Notes: generated from the letters alone by a model not told the origin. A stretch of DNA of 64,000 nt from Amycolatopsis antarctica (GCF_002262875.1 NZ_NKYE01000005.1:308562-372561), one strand, 5' to 3'. Counted from the stretch's first letter, positions 27,985-36,294 are shown. Program-made: numbers and translations.

Positions 27985-29850
27985 CTACCAGCTCAGGCCG
28001 TGATCGAACGGGAACAACACCTGGGTCGGGTCCTCGCCGGCCGGGATGTCGACCGGAAGCTTTCCGGTCGGCTTGACCTCGCCGAGGATGACCTTGGCCA
28101 GCGAGGTCATGGTGACCGCGCGCCAGTCATAGGTCGCGATCCAGGTGGGAACATTCGCGAAACCGGGGTCGTACGGCTCCTGGACGGCCACCGCGACGAC
28201 CGGCTTGCCGGTGGCCTGCAAGGCGCTGATCAGGTTGCGCTGCCCCTCATCGGCACGCAGCCCGTTGGTCAGGACGATGGCCAGCTCGGCGTCACCGGCC
28301 GCGGCGACGGCACCGTCGATCGCGGCCTGGTCGGGCTTGGCGCCCGTGGGCAGGGCGGTCGCGGCCGGGCCGATCGCGCCTGCCAGCGCGTTCACCGGCT
28401 CGGCCGGGTAGCCGGGGTAGTCGGCTCGGTTCCATCCGGTGACCAGCACGTTCGACGGCGCCTGCTGCAACGGCAGGACCCCGGCGTCGTTGCGGAGCAC
28501 GGTGGTGGTGCGGTCGGTGAGCTGCTGGATGGTCTCCAGGTTCTCCGGCGTGCCCACCTTGTCGGCCACGGCGTTCTCGTCCACCAGCGGCTGCTCCACG
28601 ATGCCGCGCTTGCACTTGAGCTTCAGGATCCGCACGACGCTCTCGTCGATGCGCTGCTCGGTGATCCGCCCGCTCTTGACGGCCTCCAGGACGCCGTTGA
28701 TCGCGGCCGGCATGTCCGGTGGCATCAGCATCTGGTCCACGCCCGCCTCGATGGCGAGCACCGGGACCTCGGCGTCGGGGTGGAGCTGGCGCACGCCCTC
28801 CATCTGCAGGGAGTCGGTCACGATGACGCCCTCGTAGCCCAGTTCCTCGCGCAGCAGGCCGCCGATGATCGGCTTGGACAGCGTGGCGGGCTCCCCCGAG
28901 GGGTCCAGGCTCGGCACGGTGATGTGCGCCGACATGATCGAGTCGGCGCCGGCGTCGACCGCGGCCTTGAAGGGCGGCAGGTCGATCTTGCGCCAGTCCT
29001 CCTCGCTCCGCTCGATCACCGGCAGGCCGGTGTGGCTGTCCTCGGCGGCGTCACCGTGACCGGGGAAGTGCTTGGCGGCGGCGGAGACCGTCTCGGTGGG
29101 CTTGCCGGAGTCCTGGTAGCCGGCGACCTGCGCGGCGACCATCTCGCCGGTCAGCGCCGGGTCGGAGGAGAACGAACGGGAACCGATGACCGGGTTGAGC
29201 GGGTTGGAGTTGACGTCCGCGTCCGGGGCGAAGTCCTGTGCGACGCCGAGGGCACGCAGCTCCTTGCCGTTGACGGCGGCGAGGGCGGTGGCGTCCTCGA
29301 TGCTGCGTCCGGCGCCGACCGCCATGCTGCTCGGGTACTCGGTGGCGGGGTTGCCGACCCTGGTGACCCGGCCGCCTTCCTGGTCGACGGAGAGGATCAG
29401 CGGCAGCTTCTGCGGCCCGGCGAGCGCGGTTTCCTGCAGGCCGTTCGAGAAGCGCGCGAGCTGAGCCGGATCGTCAACGTTGTCGGTCTCCTGGTTGTTG
29501 AAGTAGATGACGCCGCCGACGCCGTAGCGCTGCACGACCTCGGCGGGCGTGTCGACGCCGTAGCGTTCCTGGTTGGTCGGGTGGGCCTCGTCGGCCGCCT
29601 TGCCGAACACGTCGGCGACGAAGAGCTGCCCGATCTTCTGCTCGAGGGTGAGGTCCTGGAGCTTCTCCCTGGCGAACTTCTCGGCCTTCTTGTCGAGCTT
29701 GTCCTTGCTCTCGGCCGCCGTGCCTGCCTGGGGCTCGGCATCCGGCGAGTCCGTGGCGGAGGCGAAGCCGGCGCCCGCGATGCTGGTCACGGCTACCAGG
29801 CTAGCGACAGAAGCCACCAGGGCACGTCTCTTGCGGCTGCGAGTGGTCAC
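27985..29850 (-). CDS. nagZ: Secreted GH3 beta-N-acetylglucosaminidase
   Basis: 621 residues. A signal peptide is at the N-terminus. The GH3 catalytic region has KHFPGHGDAAEDSHTGLP, the NagZ Asp-His dyad motif, and the nucleophile Asp in VIVTDSLQMEGV. A C-terminal domain of about 200 residues, absent from E. coli NagZ, matches the two-domain B. subtilis type. It removes GlcNAc from peptidoglycan fragments and acts outside the membrane here. The GTG at 29850 follows GGGAGG. With NamZ and AmiE-like protein it would break wall fragments completely outside the cell. Confidence 0.93.
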   Translation of the reverse strand: MTTRSRKRRALVASVASLVAVTSIAGAGFASATDSPDAEPQAGTAAESKDKLDKKAEKFAREKLQDLTLEQKIGQLFVADVFGKAADEAHPTNQERYGVDTPAEVVQRYGVGGVIYFNNQETDNVDDPAQLARFSNGLQETALAGPQKLPLILSVDQEGGRVTRVGNPATEYPSSMAVGAGRSIEDATALAAVNGKELRALGVAQDFAPDADVNSNPLNPVIGSRSFSSDPALTGEMVAAQVAGYQDSGKPTETVSAAAKHFPGHGDAAEDSHTGLPVIERSEEDWRKIDLPPFKAAVDAGADSIMSAHITVPSLDPSGEPATLSKPIIGGLLREELGYEGVIVTDSLQMEGVRQLHPDAEVPVLAIEAGVDQMLMPPDMPAAINGVLEAVKSGRITEQRIDESVVRILKLKCKRGIVEQPLVDENAVADKVGTPENLETIQQLTDRTTTVLRNDAGVLPLQQAPSNVLVTGWNRADYPGYPAEPVNALAGAIGPAATALPTGAKPDQAAIDGAVAAAGDAELAIVLTNGLRADEGQRNLISALQATGKPVVAVAVQEPYDPGFANVPTWIATYDWRAVTMTSLAKVILGEVKPTGKLPVDIPAGEDPTQVLFPFDHGLSW

Positions 29851-30131
29851 TGCTGCCTCCCAGTTTCTGTCGCGCTCGACGGAGATGTCGCGCGACCCGA
29901 AGTCTGCGGTCCGTTCGACAGATTCTCACCTGATCGGACCGGCAACGGGAAGCTACTCACCGAATGGGGTGCTGGTCAACGGCCGGTTCTGCCGTTCGGC
30001 CCACCGTGCGCGGCAAATCCAGCGTCACCAAGGAAATCGCGTTCGACCAGCTTCGCGAACGGATCCGTTCGAGGTCGCCGGCGCCCGTCGCGAGCGGAGG
30101 ATTCGTGCGGCAGGGCCGTCGGAACGTGGAC
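29851..30131. other. Intergenic region upstream of nagZ
   Basis: About 280 bp without a convincing gene. It should hold the nagZ promoter, but I see no clear TAnnnT with a matching -35 near the start. Confidence 0.4.
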
Positions 30132-30380
30132 ACGAAAAAGGCGGCGCCGCCGGCATCGCTGCCGGCGGGCGCCGCCTGAGCGCGGGCCACTCGGGTTACC
30201 AAGCGTGCAACTCGAGTCGTACCTACCTGGACTCGGCGTCCGGCGTCCCGGTACGCAGTCCCTTGACGACAAGCCTCCCGCGGCGTGCTGCGCGTGGGTG
30301 CCCGGAGTCCGCGCACGGAGATCCCTCGGGGTGGACGAGACTTATCTTCTGTCGCGTCCCTGGCCGACAAGATGTCCGCA
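30132..30380 (-). ncRNA. Ms1-like (MTS2823/scr3559-type) small RNA
   Basis: A strong promoter (TTGAAG, 17 nt, TAGAAA) and a strong intrinsic terminator delimit a minus-strand transcript of about 250 nt with no coding capacity. The place, downstream of and on the same strand as the HAD phosphatase gene, equals that of MTS2823 in M. tuberculosis and Ms1 in M. smegmatis, and resembles scr3559 in Streptomyces coelicolor. Those RNAs are abundant in stationary phase, and Ms1 binds core RNA polymerase. The call rests on synteny and transcript signals, not on sequence alignment. The 5' end is predicted from the -10 and may be off by a few bases. Confidence 0.72.
30135..30176 (-). terminator. Terminator of Ms1-like RNA
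   Basis: Arms GGCGGCGCCGCCGGCA and TGCCGGCGGGCGCCGCC enclose a tcgc loop. On the minus strand the hairpin is followed by a five-T tract. Confidence 0.92.
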
Positions 30381-30386
30381 CCCCCA

Positions 30387-30415
30387 TTTCTACTCAGTGA
30401 CGCGCGTCACTTCAA
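30387..30415 (-). promoter_or_regulatory. Strong sigma-A type promoter of Ms1-like RNA
   Basis: Minus-strand -35 TTGAAG (30410-30415), a 17-nt spacer and -10 TAGAAA (30387-30392). It is the best-matching two-element promoter I see in the window. Confidence 0.75.
30396..30411. promoter_or_regulatory. CRP/GlxR-type palindrome within Ms1-like promoter
   Basis: AGTGACGCGCGTCACT is a perfect 16-bp palindrome with the GTGA-N6-TCAC core of actinobacterial CRP/GlxR sites. It fills the spacer between -35 and -10, so a bound regulator would be expected to repress the RNA promoter. Confidence 0.65.
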
Positions 30416-30570
30416 GGCCTGGAGCGGGTGCACCGGTACAGAGCCACGATCTAGTGATCGGACGGTCGCCAGGAGGTACGATTTTCCCCTCGTGGCAAGG
30501 AAATCACCGGGTTTGATACCGCCGAGTGGGTGGCCGTCGCGGGCGGCGCGAGCACGTTCGGTGGGAGCGT

Positions 30571-31410
30571 TCAGTCGGTCCTGCGCCGACGCGCGAGTCC
30601 GTACCAGGTCGCGCCCGCCGCCACGGCTCCGACACCGACCCCGAGCGCCAGCGCGGCCGCAGACGGTGCGTTGAAGCGGCTGCCCAGTGACACCGGATTC
30701 GAGAACGCCAAGACCGGCCAGTCCCGTTCGCCCGCGATCCTGCGCAGCGCGCGGTCGGGATTGACGACGTGCGGGCGTCCGACGACCTCCAGCAGCGGGA
30801 CGTCGGTGCTGGAGTCGGTGTACGCGTGGCACTGCGTGAGGTCGTAGCCGCGGCCGGCGGCCAGCCGCTCGGCGGCGCGCGCCTTGTTCTCGCCGTAACA
30901 GTAGAAGTCCACCTCGCCGGAGTACCTGCCGTCGACGATCTGCATCCGCGTGCCGACGCTGAGGGTCGCACCGAGCATCTCGGCGATCGGGGTCACCACC
31001 TCGTCCCCGGTCGCCGACAGGATCACCACGTCATGACCGTTCGCCTTGTGCTCGGCGATCAGTTCGGCCGCCTCCGCGTAGATCAGCGGTTCGACGACGT
31101 CGTGCAGGGTCTCGGTGACGATGGACCGGACCTGCGCCACGTCCCATCCGGCGCACAGCGCCGAGATCTGTGCCCGCATGCGCTCGGTCTTCCCCGCGTC
31201 GGCACCGGAGAGCGAGAAGACGAGCTGGGCGTATGCGCTCTTCAGTGCGGCACGACGATTGATCAAACCCTGTCGTAGCAACGGTTTGCTGAACGCCAGT
31301 GCGCTGGACGAGGCGATGATCGTCTTGTCGAGGTCGAAGAAGGCAGCGACCGGGGAGGAATCCGGGCGGGCTTCCGTCGCGTTCGTCGGCGTGCTGCTGG
31401 GATCGGCCAC
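30571..31410 (-). CDS. HAD-IB phosphatase, SerB-like (Rv3661-like)
   Basis: 279 residues. FFDLDKTII is the DxDxT nucleophile motif; ILSATGDEVV gives motif II, and YGENKARAAERL with HAYTDSSTDVPLLEVV gives motifs III and IV. This is the HAD-IB subfamily containing phosphoserine phosphatase-like proteins. A C-terminal hydrophobic segment (ALALGVGVGAVAAGATWYGLA) followed by Arg residues suggests membrane attachment. The ortholog Rv3661 is adjacent to the ssd-tad locus and to two small RNAs, as here. The GTG start is set by a leaderless TATGGT element. Confidence 0.9.
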   Translation of the reverse strand: MADPSSTPTNATEARPDSSPVAAFFDLDKTIIASSSALAFSKPLLRQGLINRRAALKSAYAQLVFSLSGADAGKTERMRAQISALCAGWDVAQVRSIVTETLHDVVEPLIYAEAAELIAEHKANGHDVVILSATGDEVVTPIAEMLGATLSVGTRMQIVDGRYSGEVDFYCYGENKARAAERLAAGRGYDLTQCHAYTDSSTDVPLLEVVGRPHVVNPDRALRRIAGERDWPVLAFSNPVSLGSRFNAPSAAALALGVGVGAVAAGATWYGLARRRRTD

Positions 31411-31416
31411 GGTCCC

Positions 31417-31422
31417 ACCATA
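31417..31422 (-). promoter_or_regulatory. -10 element of leaderless HAD gene
   Basis: Minus-strand TATGGT, 6 nt, then the GTG at 31410. Confidence 0.6.
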
Positions 31423-31487
31423 GAGAGGCCGCGGCAGCGATCTCCCTGTGGATTACCAAGAAACCGGCACTGGCTACTTTCGCGAGC

Positions 31488-31493
31488 TACAGT
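31488..31493 (+). promoter_or_regulatory. -10 element of 6C RNA
   Basis: TACAGT 6 nt upstream of the predicted RNA start at 31500. No clear -35 was seen. Confidence 0.5.
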
Positions 31494-31499
31494 GGAGTG

Positions 31500-31597
31500 A
31501 AGCCCGGCTCAGTCCAGGCCGGTTCAGTCCGATTCCCCCCGGGGCTGAACCTTGGCGGCCCCCGCTCCTCCCCCCTGGCGGGGGTCGCCCCTTTTCT
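31500..31597 (+). ncRNA. 6C small RNA
   Basis: Two adjacent hairpins each carry a run of six C in the loop, the defining feature of the actinobacterial 6C RNA. Hairpin one pairs GGTTCAG (31521-31527) with CTGAACC (31545-31551), with the C6 run at 31535-31540. Hairpin two pairs CCCCCGC (31559-31565) with GCGGGGG (31578-31584), with the C6 run at 31570-31575, extended by GGCG/CGCC, and is followed by a T-rich tract at 31592-31597 that makes it the terminator. The M. tuberculosis 6C RNA (B11) lies at the same place, between Rv3660c and Rv3661, on the ssd strand. Confidence 0.93.
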
Positions 31598-31732
31598 TAC
31601 TGGGTCACACTTTCCGACGAACACTCGTGTTCTCCTCCGAGTTTCTCGCGCAGCCCGCCCATGAATTCCGCAACGCGATCGTTCCGGCGGGCACCGACAC
31701 TTCCGGTCGCGAACCGGCATCCGAGCGCCCAG

Positions 31733-31759
31733 TTGTCCACAGCCACCCGGTTGTCCACA
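31733..31759 (+). promoter_or_regulatory. Two DnaA boxes
   Basis: TTGTCCACA occurs at 31733-31741 and 31751-31759 in the same orientation, 18 bp apart. Both are perfect matches to the high-GC actinobacterial DnaA box. A one-mismatch box (TAATCCACA, minus strand) lies at 31447-31455. They are about 100 bp upstream of the ssd start. Confidence 0.7.
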
Positions 31760-31856
31760 GGTCGCGGAACGCGCCGTTGCCCGCGGCGCCTGCTGAGCCG
31801 GACGGTGGAACCACGGCACGGGAGCCGGACGGAACCGTTGGACTGGGGGCAGGCAC

Positions 31857-32939
31857 GTGACAAACAACCGACCGCTCGTCGTGATCAGCGACGAGGCACT
31901 GCTCGACGAGGTACTGCGGCTCGCGGCCGCGGTGGGTTGCGAGACCGAGCGCGCACCCGACCTCGAATCGGCCCGCCCCCGCTGGGCGGATGCGCCGCTG
32001 GTGCTGCTCGACGACACCGCCGCCCGCCGGGCACCGGACCTGCAGCACCGGCCGGGCGTACTGCTCGTCTGCAAGAGCACACCCGAACCGGAAACCTGGC
32101 AGCTCGCGTTCGGTCTCGGTGTGCAGCGCGTCGTCGCGCTTCCCGACGCCGAGTCCACCCTTCTCAGCGCGCTCGCGGACGCGCTCGAAGGCACCAGGGC
32201 CCGGCACGGGCCGGTGCTGGCGGTGATCGGCGCCCGGGGAGGTGCCGGGGCGTCCGTCTTCGCCGCGGCCGTCGGCATCGCCGCTGCCCGCACCGGCCGG
32301 GACGCGCTGCTCGTCGACTGCGACCAACTGGGCGGCGGCCTCGACCTGCTCCTGGGCATGGAGCAGGAGGGAGGGCTGCGCTGGCCAGGGCTGCGCACGG
32401 GATCCGGGCGGCTGCCCACCAGCGGCCTGCGTGCCGCGCTGCCGGGCCGGGACCACGGCGACGGGCGCCTGGCCGTGGTGTCCTGCGCCCGTGAAGGTGA
32501 AGGGCCGACCGCGGATGCGGTGACCGCGATCGTGGACACCGGGCGGCGGGCGGGTGATGTCGTGGTCTGCGATCTGCCGCGGCACGTCGGCGCCGTCGGC
32601 AGGGCCGTGCTCCGGAAGTCCGACCTGGTAGCCGTCGTCGTGCCCGCCGAGGTCCGGGCGAGCCTGTCGGCGGCGGGCGTGCTCGGCAGAATCGGAGGTC
32701 CGGCCACCCGGAGCGGTGTGGTCGTTCGCGGCCCCGCGGGCGAGACGCTGCCACCGGACCAGGTCGCCGACACGGTCGGGATTCCGCTGCTCACCTCGAT
32801 GGCCTCGGAACGCGGCCTGCAACGCGCCATCGACCGGGGCGAATTCCTGCCGAGGGCCAAGGGGCCACTGGCCGTCGCGGCCTCGATGGTGCTGACCGAG
32901 CTGTCCGCGGAGACCGCCGGAGCGGGGGCGGCGCGATGA
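31857..32939 (+). CDS. ssd: Septum-site-determining / TadZ-CpaE-like ATPase
   Basis: 360 residues. An N-terminal receiver-like domain (residues 1-115) is followed by a MinD/ParA-type ATPase with a deviant Walker A GARGGAGAS and a conserved DCDQLGGGLDLLLG. It matches Rv3660c (Ssd), which influences septum formation, and CpaE/TadZ proteins that position Tad pilus machines. It is the first gene of an operon that continues with tadA, tadB and tadC, and its stop overlaps the tadA ATG. The GTG start is preceded by a weak GGGGGCAGG site. Confidence 0.9.
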   Translation: MTNNRPLVVISDEALLDEVLRLAAAVGCETERAPDLESARPRWADAPLVLLDDTAARRAPDLQHRPGVLLVCKSTPEPETWQLAFGLGVQRVVALPDAESTLLSALADALEGTRARHGPVLAVIGARGGAGASVFAAAVGIAAARTGRDALLVDCDQLGGGLDLLLGMEQEGGLRWPGLRTGSGRLPTSGLRAALPGRDHGDGRLAVVSCAREGEGPTADAVTAIVDTGRRAGDVVVCDLPRHVGAVGRAVLRKSDLVAVVVPAEVRASLSAAGVLGRIGGPATRSGVVVRGPAGETLPPDQVADTVGIPLLTSMASERGLQRAIDRGEFLPRAKGPLAVAASMVLTELSAETAGAGAAR

Positions 32940-34096
32940 ACTCCGAACTCATCGAGCGGGTCCGCAGGCGTCTCGCGGGCGAGGGCGCCGAGATGGACAC
33001 CGCCGCCGTGGCCGACGCGGTACGGGCCGAGACCGGCGGCGTCGCCACGCACAACGAGGTGCTCCGCGCGCTGCGCCTGCTCCGGCAGGAGTTCGTCGGC
33101 ACCGGCCCACTCGAACCGCTGCTCGACGACCCGGCCACCACCGACGTACTGGTCACCGCGCCCGACCAGGTGTGGGTCGACGGTGCGCACGGGCTGCGCC
33201 GCACCGATGTCCGCTTCACCGGCGAGGACGCCGTCCGCAGGCTCGCGGGCAGGCTGGCGCTCGCCGCGGGGCGGCGCCTGGACGGGGCCCAGCCCTACGT
33301 CGACGGCTGGCTACCGGGTTCGGGACCGCACGGCCGTATCCGGCTGCACGCCGTGCTGCCGCCCATCGCCGCGGACGGCACCTGCCTGTCGTTGCGTGTG
33401 CTGCGCCCCGCCGCCCACGACCTCGGTGCGCTTCGCCGCCTCGGCACCGTCGACGCGGCGGGTGCGGCGGTGCTCGACTCCATCGTCGAGGCGCGGCTGG
33501 CGTTTCTCGTCACGGGCGCGACCGGCTCGGGCAAGAGCACCCTGCTTGCCGCGTTGCTCGGCCGGGTCCCCGCCCACGAACGCATCGTCTGCGTCGAGGA
33601 CGCGGGTGAGCTGCAGCCGGAACATCCGCAGTTCGTCCGCCTGGTCGCACGCCCGCCCAACGTCGAGGGCGCCGGGCGGGTGACGTTGCGCGAACTGGTC
33701 CGGCAAGCCCTGCGGATGCGGCCGGACCGGCTCGTCGTCGGCGAGGTGCGTGGGCAGGAGGTGTGCGAACTGCTCAACGCGCTCAACACCGGTCACGACG
33801 GCGGGGCGGGCACGCTGCACGCGAACTCGCCGCGAGAGGTCCCCGCCCGGCTCGAGGCCCTGGCGGCGCTCGGCGGACTCGGCCGGGAAGCGCTGCACAG
33901 CCAGCTCGCCGCGGCGGTCCAGGTGGTGCTGCACATGAAGCGGGACAACGAGTACGAGCGCAAGCTCGTCGAAATCGGCGTGATGCGGCGCGGTGATGCG
34001 GGCGTCGACGTCGTCACCGTCTGGCGGGCAGGGCAGTGGACCGCGCGGAAAGCGCTGCTCACCGATCTGCTCCGGGCCCCAATGCGGGCGGCGTGA
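32936..34096 (+). CDS. tadA: TadA/CpaF secretion ATPase
   Basis: 386 residues. A type II/IV secretion ATPase with Walker A GATGSGKSTLLAALLG, an acidic Walker B region (LRMRPDRLVVGEVRG), and the His-box region GHDGGAGTLHANSPREVPARLEALA. It powers assembly or secretion of Flp-type pilins. It is the most conserved protein of the Tad locus and is coupled to ssd and tadB by overlapping start and stop codons. The mycobacterial ortholog is Rv3659c. Confidence 0.95.
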   Translation: MNSELIERVRRRLAGEGAEMDTAAVADAVRAETGGVATHNEVLRALRLLRQEFVGTGPLEPLLDDPATTDVLVTAPDQVWVDGAHGLRRTDVRFTGEDAVRRLAGRLALAAGRRLDGAQPYVDGWLPGSGPHGRIRLHAVLPPIAADGTCLSLRVLRPAAHDLGALRRLGTVDAAGAAVLDSIVEARLAFLVTGATGSGKSTLLAALLGRVPAHERIVCVEDAGELQPEHPQFVRLVARPPNVEGAGRVTLRELVRQALRMRPDRLVVGEVRGQEVCELLNALNTGHDGGAGTLHANSPREVPARLEALAALGGLGREALHSQLAAAVQVVLHMKRDNEYERKLVEIGVMRRGDAGVDVVTVWRAGQWTARKALLTDLLRAPMRAA

Positions 34097-34890
34097 TGAC
34101 GATCGCGTTCTCGCTGGTGGCTCTGGCGCTGCTCGCCTGGCCGGGAGACCTCGCTTCGCGCAGGCTCGCCCGTCTCACCGCGCCTGGCCGTCCGGCGTCG
34201 GCCCGGCCGCGGGGGCTCGCCCTCGCCGCCTCGGTCGCCGGAGCGTCCGCCGCGGGCTGGTGGCTCGGCCCGGCCGGAGCCGGGGCGTTCGCGTTCCTCG
34301 CGCTGGCGGCCTGGCGGCAGCTCCGCGCCAGGGCCGGTGCGCGGGCCACGGCCGCGACCGCCGAGGCGACCGCGGAAGCCCTCCGGACGCTGGTCGCGGA
34401 ACTCCGGGCGGGTGCGCATCCGGCCGCCGCGGCGGAAGCGGCCGCCGTGGATGCCGAGCCCGGCACGGCGAGGTTGTTCACCGTGCTCGCCAGGGCGGCT
34501 CGCCTCGGCGGCGAGGTCGATCCGGGCAGCCTTCCTGGCGACGCCGCCCGCGGGCCGGTGGTCGAGGAGCTGCTGCGGGCGTGGGGGCTGGCCCAGCGGC
34601 ACGGCCTGCCGCTGTCCGAGCTCCTCGACTCCGTGCGGCGTGATGTCGAGCAGAGTGCGCGATTCACCGGTCAGACGCAGGCCAGGATGGCCGGCCCGCG
34701 TGCCAGCGCGGGAGTCCTCGCGCTGCTGCCCGTCGTGGGCGTGGCTCTCGGCGAGGCGATGGGGGCACACCCGCTCGGCGTCCTCGCCGATACGGCGGCC
34801 GGGCAGGTCCTGCTGCTTGCCGGGAGCGCCCTGATCTGTGCGGGGATCGCCTGGAGCGTCCGGTTGACGACCGTGGCGGTGCTGCGATGA
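34096..34890 (+). CDS. tadB: TadB-like membrane protein
   Basis: 264 residues with two N-terminal membrane segments, a cytoplasmic helical bundle (LRTLVAELRAGAHPAAAAEAAA, LLDSVRRDVEQSARFTGQ) and two C-terminal membrane segments, the layout of T2SS-F inner-membrane proteins of Tad systems. It probably forms the platform with TadC. The ATG at 34096 overlaps the tadA stop by one base; an in-frame GTG at 34093 is an alternative. The ortholog position is Rv3658c. Confidence 0.85.
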   Translation: MTIAFSLVALALLAWPGDLASRRLARLTAPGRPASARPRGLALAASVAGASAAGWWLGPAGAGAFAFLALAAWRQLRARAGARATAATAEATAEALRTLVAELRAGAHPAAAAEAAAVDAEPGTARLFTVLARAARLGGEVDPGSLPGDAARGPVVEELLRAWGLAQRHGLPLSELLDSVRRDVEQSARFTGQTQARMAGPRASAGVLALLPVVGVALGEAMGAHPLGVLADTAAGQVLLLAGSALICAGIAWSVRLTTVAVLR

Positions 34891-35624
34891 CCACACACCC
34901 GGTGGCCCTCGTCCTGCTGGCGGTCGCGGTCCTCGCGCTCCCTCCGGGAGCTTCGGCCGCTCGGCGGCTGGCCGCCATCGTGCAGTCAGGGCCCTCCCGG
35001 CCACCGGGAGTCCTCCGGCCACGGCTCACCGGCCCGGCAGGCTGCGCGGTCCTGGCCGCCGCCGTCACTCTGGCGGTTGCCGGCGTGCCCGCCGGTCTCC
35101 TGGCCGCCCCGCCTGCCGGTGCCACCGTCTACTGGCTGATCCGGCGTGCCCGGCGCCGCCGGATCGAGGCGCCGGGTCCGATCCGCGCGATGCGGCTCGC
35201 CGCCGGATGGGACCTGCTCGCCGCTTGTCTGCATTCCGGCATGCCGGTGCCACTCGCCGTCCGCGCCGTGGCGGACGGGGCCCGGGATCCGGCGGTGGCG
35301 TCCCTGCGCGCGACCGCCGACCTGCTCGCCCTCGGTGCGGACCCGGCCGAGGCATGGGCACCGGCGCGCGACTCTCCGGTGACCGCCGAGCTGGCCAGGG
35401 CCGCCTGCCGCACGGCCAGATCCGGAACCGCGCTGGCGGAGGTCGCCACGGCGCTGGCGGTCAGGGTCCGGTCCACGACCGACGACGCGGCCGAGGCCGC
35501 CGCTCAGCGTGCGGGCGTGCTGATCACCGGCCCGCTCGGACTCTGCTTTCTGCCCGCCTTTCTGTGTCTGGGGGTGATCCCGGTCGTACTCGGTCTCGCC
35601 GGCCGGCTGACCGTCCTGAGTTGA
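34887..35624 (+). CDS. tadC: TadC-like membrane protein
   Basis: 245 residues. A T2SS-F domain protein with N-terminal membrane segments, the conserved AACLHSGMPVPLAVRAVADG helical region and a C-terminal pair of membrane segments (GPLGLCFLPAFLCLGVIPVVLGL). The start overlaps tadB by 4 nt (ATGA). With TadA and TadB it completes the minimal Tad export platform. The ortholog position is Rv3657c. No prepilin peptidase or secretin is encoded nearby, as usual for actinobacteria. Confidence 0.85.
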   Translation: MTTHPVALVLLAVAVLALPPGASAARRLAAIVQSGPSRPPGVLRPRLTGPAGCAVLAAAVTLAVAGVPAGLLAAPPAGATVYWLIRRARRRRIEAPGPIRAMRLAAGWDLLAACLHSGMPVPLAVRAVADGARDPAVASLRATADLLALGADPAEAWAPARDSPVTAELARAACRTARSGTALAEVATALAVRVRSTTDDAAEAAAQRAGVLITGPLGLCFLPAFLCLGVIPVVLGLAGRLTVLS

Positions 35625-35671
35625 ACCACCTCGCCCGCGCTACCCCGAACCATCGTCGAGAGGACTAGAAC

Positions 35672-35893
35672 ATGATGTACCCCAACGGTTTTCCGCCTTT
35701 CCTCCCGCTCCGCCCGATACCGCGCCACCGACACCGTTTCCGCGGTGACGAGGGCATGAGCACCGCTGAGTACGCGATCGGGACGATCGCCGCGGCGGCC
35801 TTCGGCGCTCTGCTGTACACCGTCGTCACCGGTGATTCCGTGATCGGCGCCCTGACCGGACTCGTCGAGCAGGCGCTGTCGGTGGAGCTCTGA
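35672..35893 (+). CDS. Flp-type pilin (DUF4244)
   Basis: 73 residues. After a basic leader, DEGMSTAEYAIGTIAAAAFGALLYTVV has the prepilin pattern: Gly before the cleavage point, Glu at position +5 of the mature part, then a hydrophobic helix. The mature pilin would be only about 45 residues. The substrate of the adjacent Tad machine is therefore probably this protein. A GAGAGG site precedes the ATG. The leader is unusually rich in Pro and His. The ortholog position is Rv3656c. Confidence 0.88.
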   Translation: MMYPNGFPPFLPLRPIPRHRHRFRGDEGMSTAEYAIGTIAAAAFGALLYTVVTGDSVIGALTGLVEQALSVEL

Positions 35894-36294
35894 TGCGGGC
35901 GGCGAGCCGGGCGGATCCGGGCGACCGGGGTGCGGTCACTGTCGAGGCGGCGATCTCGCTGACCGCGCTCGTTCTGGTGTTCGCGATGATCGCCGCCGGT
36001 CTCGCCGCGGTCACCGGTCAGCTCCGGTGTGCCGATGCCGCACGGGAGGCCGCCCGGCTCGTCGCTCGTGGTGAACGCGGGCTCGCCGAGGAGGCGGTCC
36101 GGATCACCGCACCCGCCGGAGCCCGGCTGGTGGTGACCGACGCGGGGGACTCCGTCGCGGTGCGGGTCGTCGCCGAGCCCGGTGACCTGCTGCCCGGGCT
36201 CGAACTGAGGGCCGAGGCGCACGCGATGCTCGAACCGGGTGTGGGGCAGGAGCCCGTGCCACCGGAGGAGGGAGCGGCCGGTGTCGGCCGCTGA
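35893..36294 (+). CDS. TadE-like pseudopilin
   Basis: 133 residues. DRGAVTVEAAISLTALVLVFAMIAAGLAAV is a TadE-type N-terminal segment with Glu five residues after the processing site region, followed by a small extracytoplasmic domain. The ATG shares a base with the pilin stop. TadE proteins are minor pilins processed by a prepilin peptidase. The ortholog position is Rv3655c. Confidence 0.83.
   Translation: MRAASRADPGDRGAVTVEAAISLTALVLVFAMIAAGLAAVTGQLRCADAAREAARLVARGERGLAEEAVRITAPAGARLVVTDAGDSVAVRVVAEPGDLLPGLELRAEAHAMLEPGVGQEPVPPEEGAAGVGR

Noticed and set aside
27727..30516. Long plus-strand frame opposite namZ, nagZ and the Ms1-like region
   Set aside because: Shadow of conserved genes; the part past 29850 has no recognisable motif and crosses a terminator.
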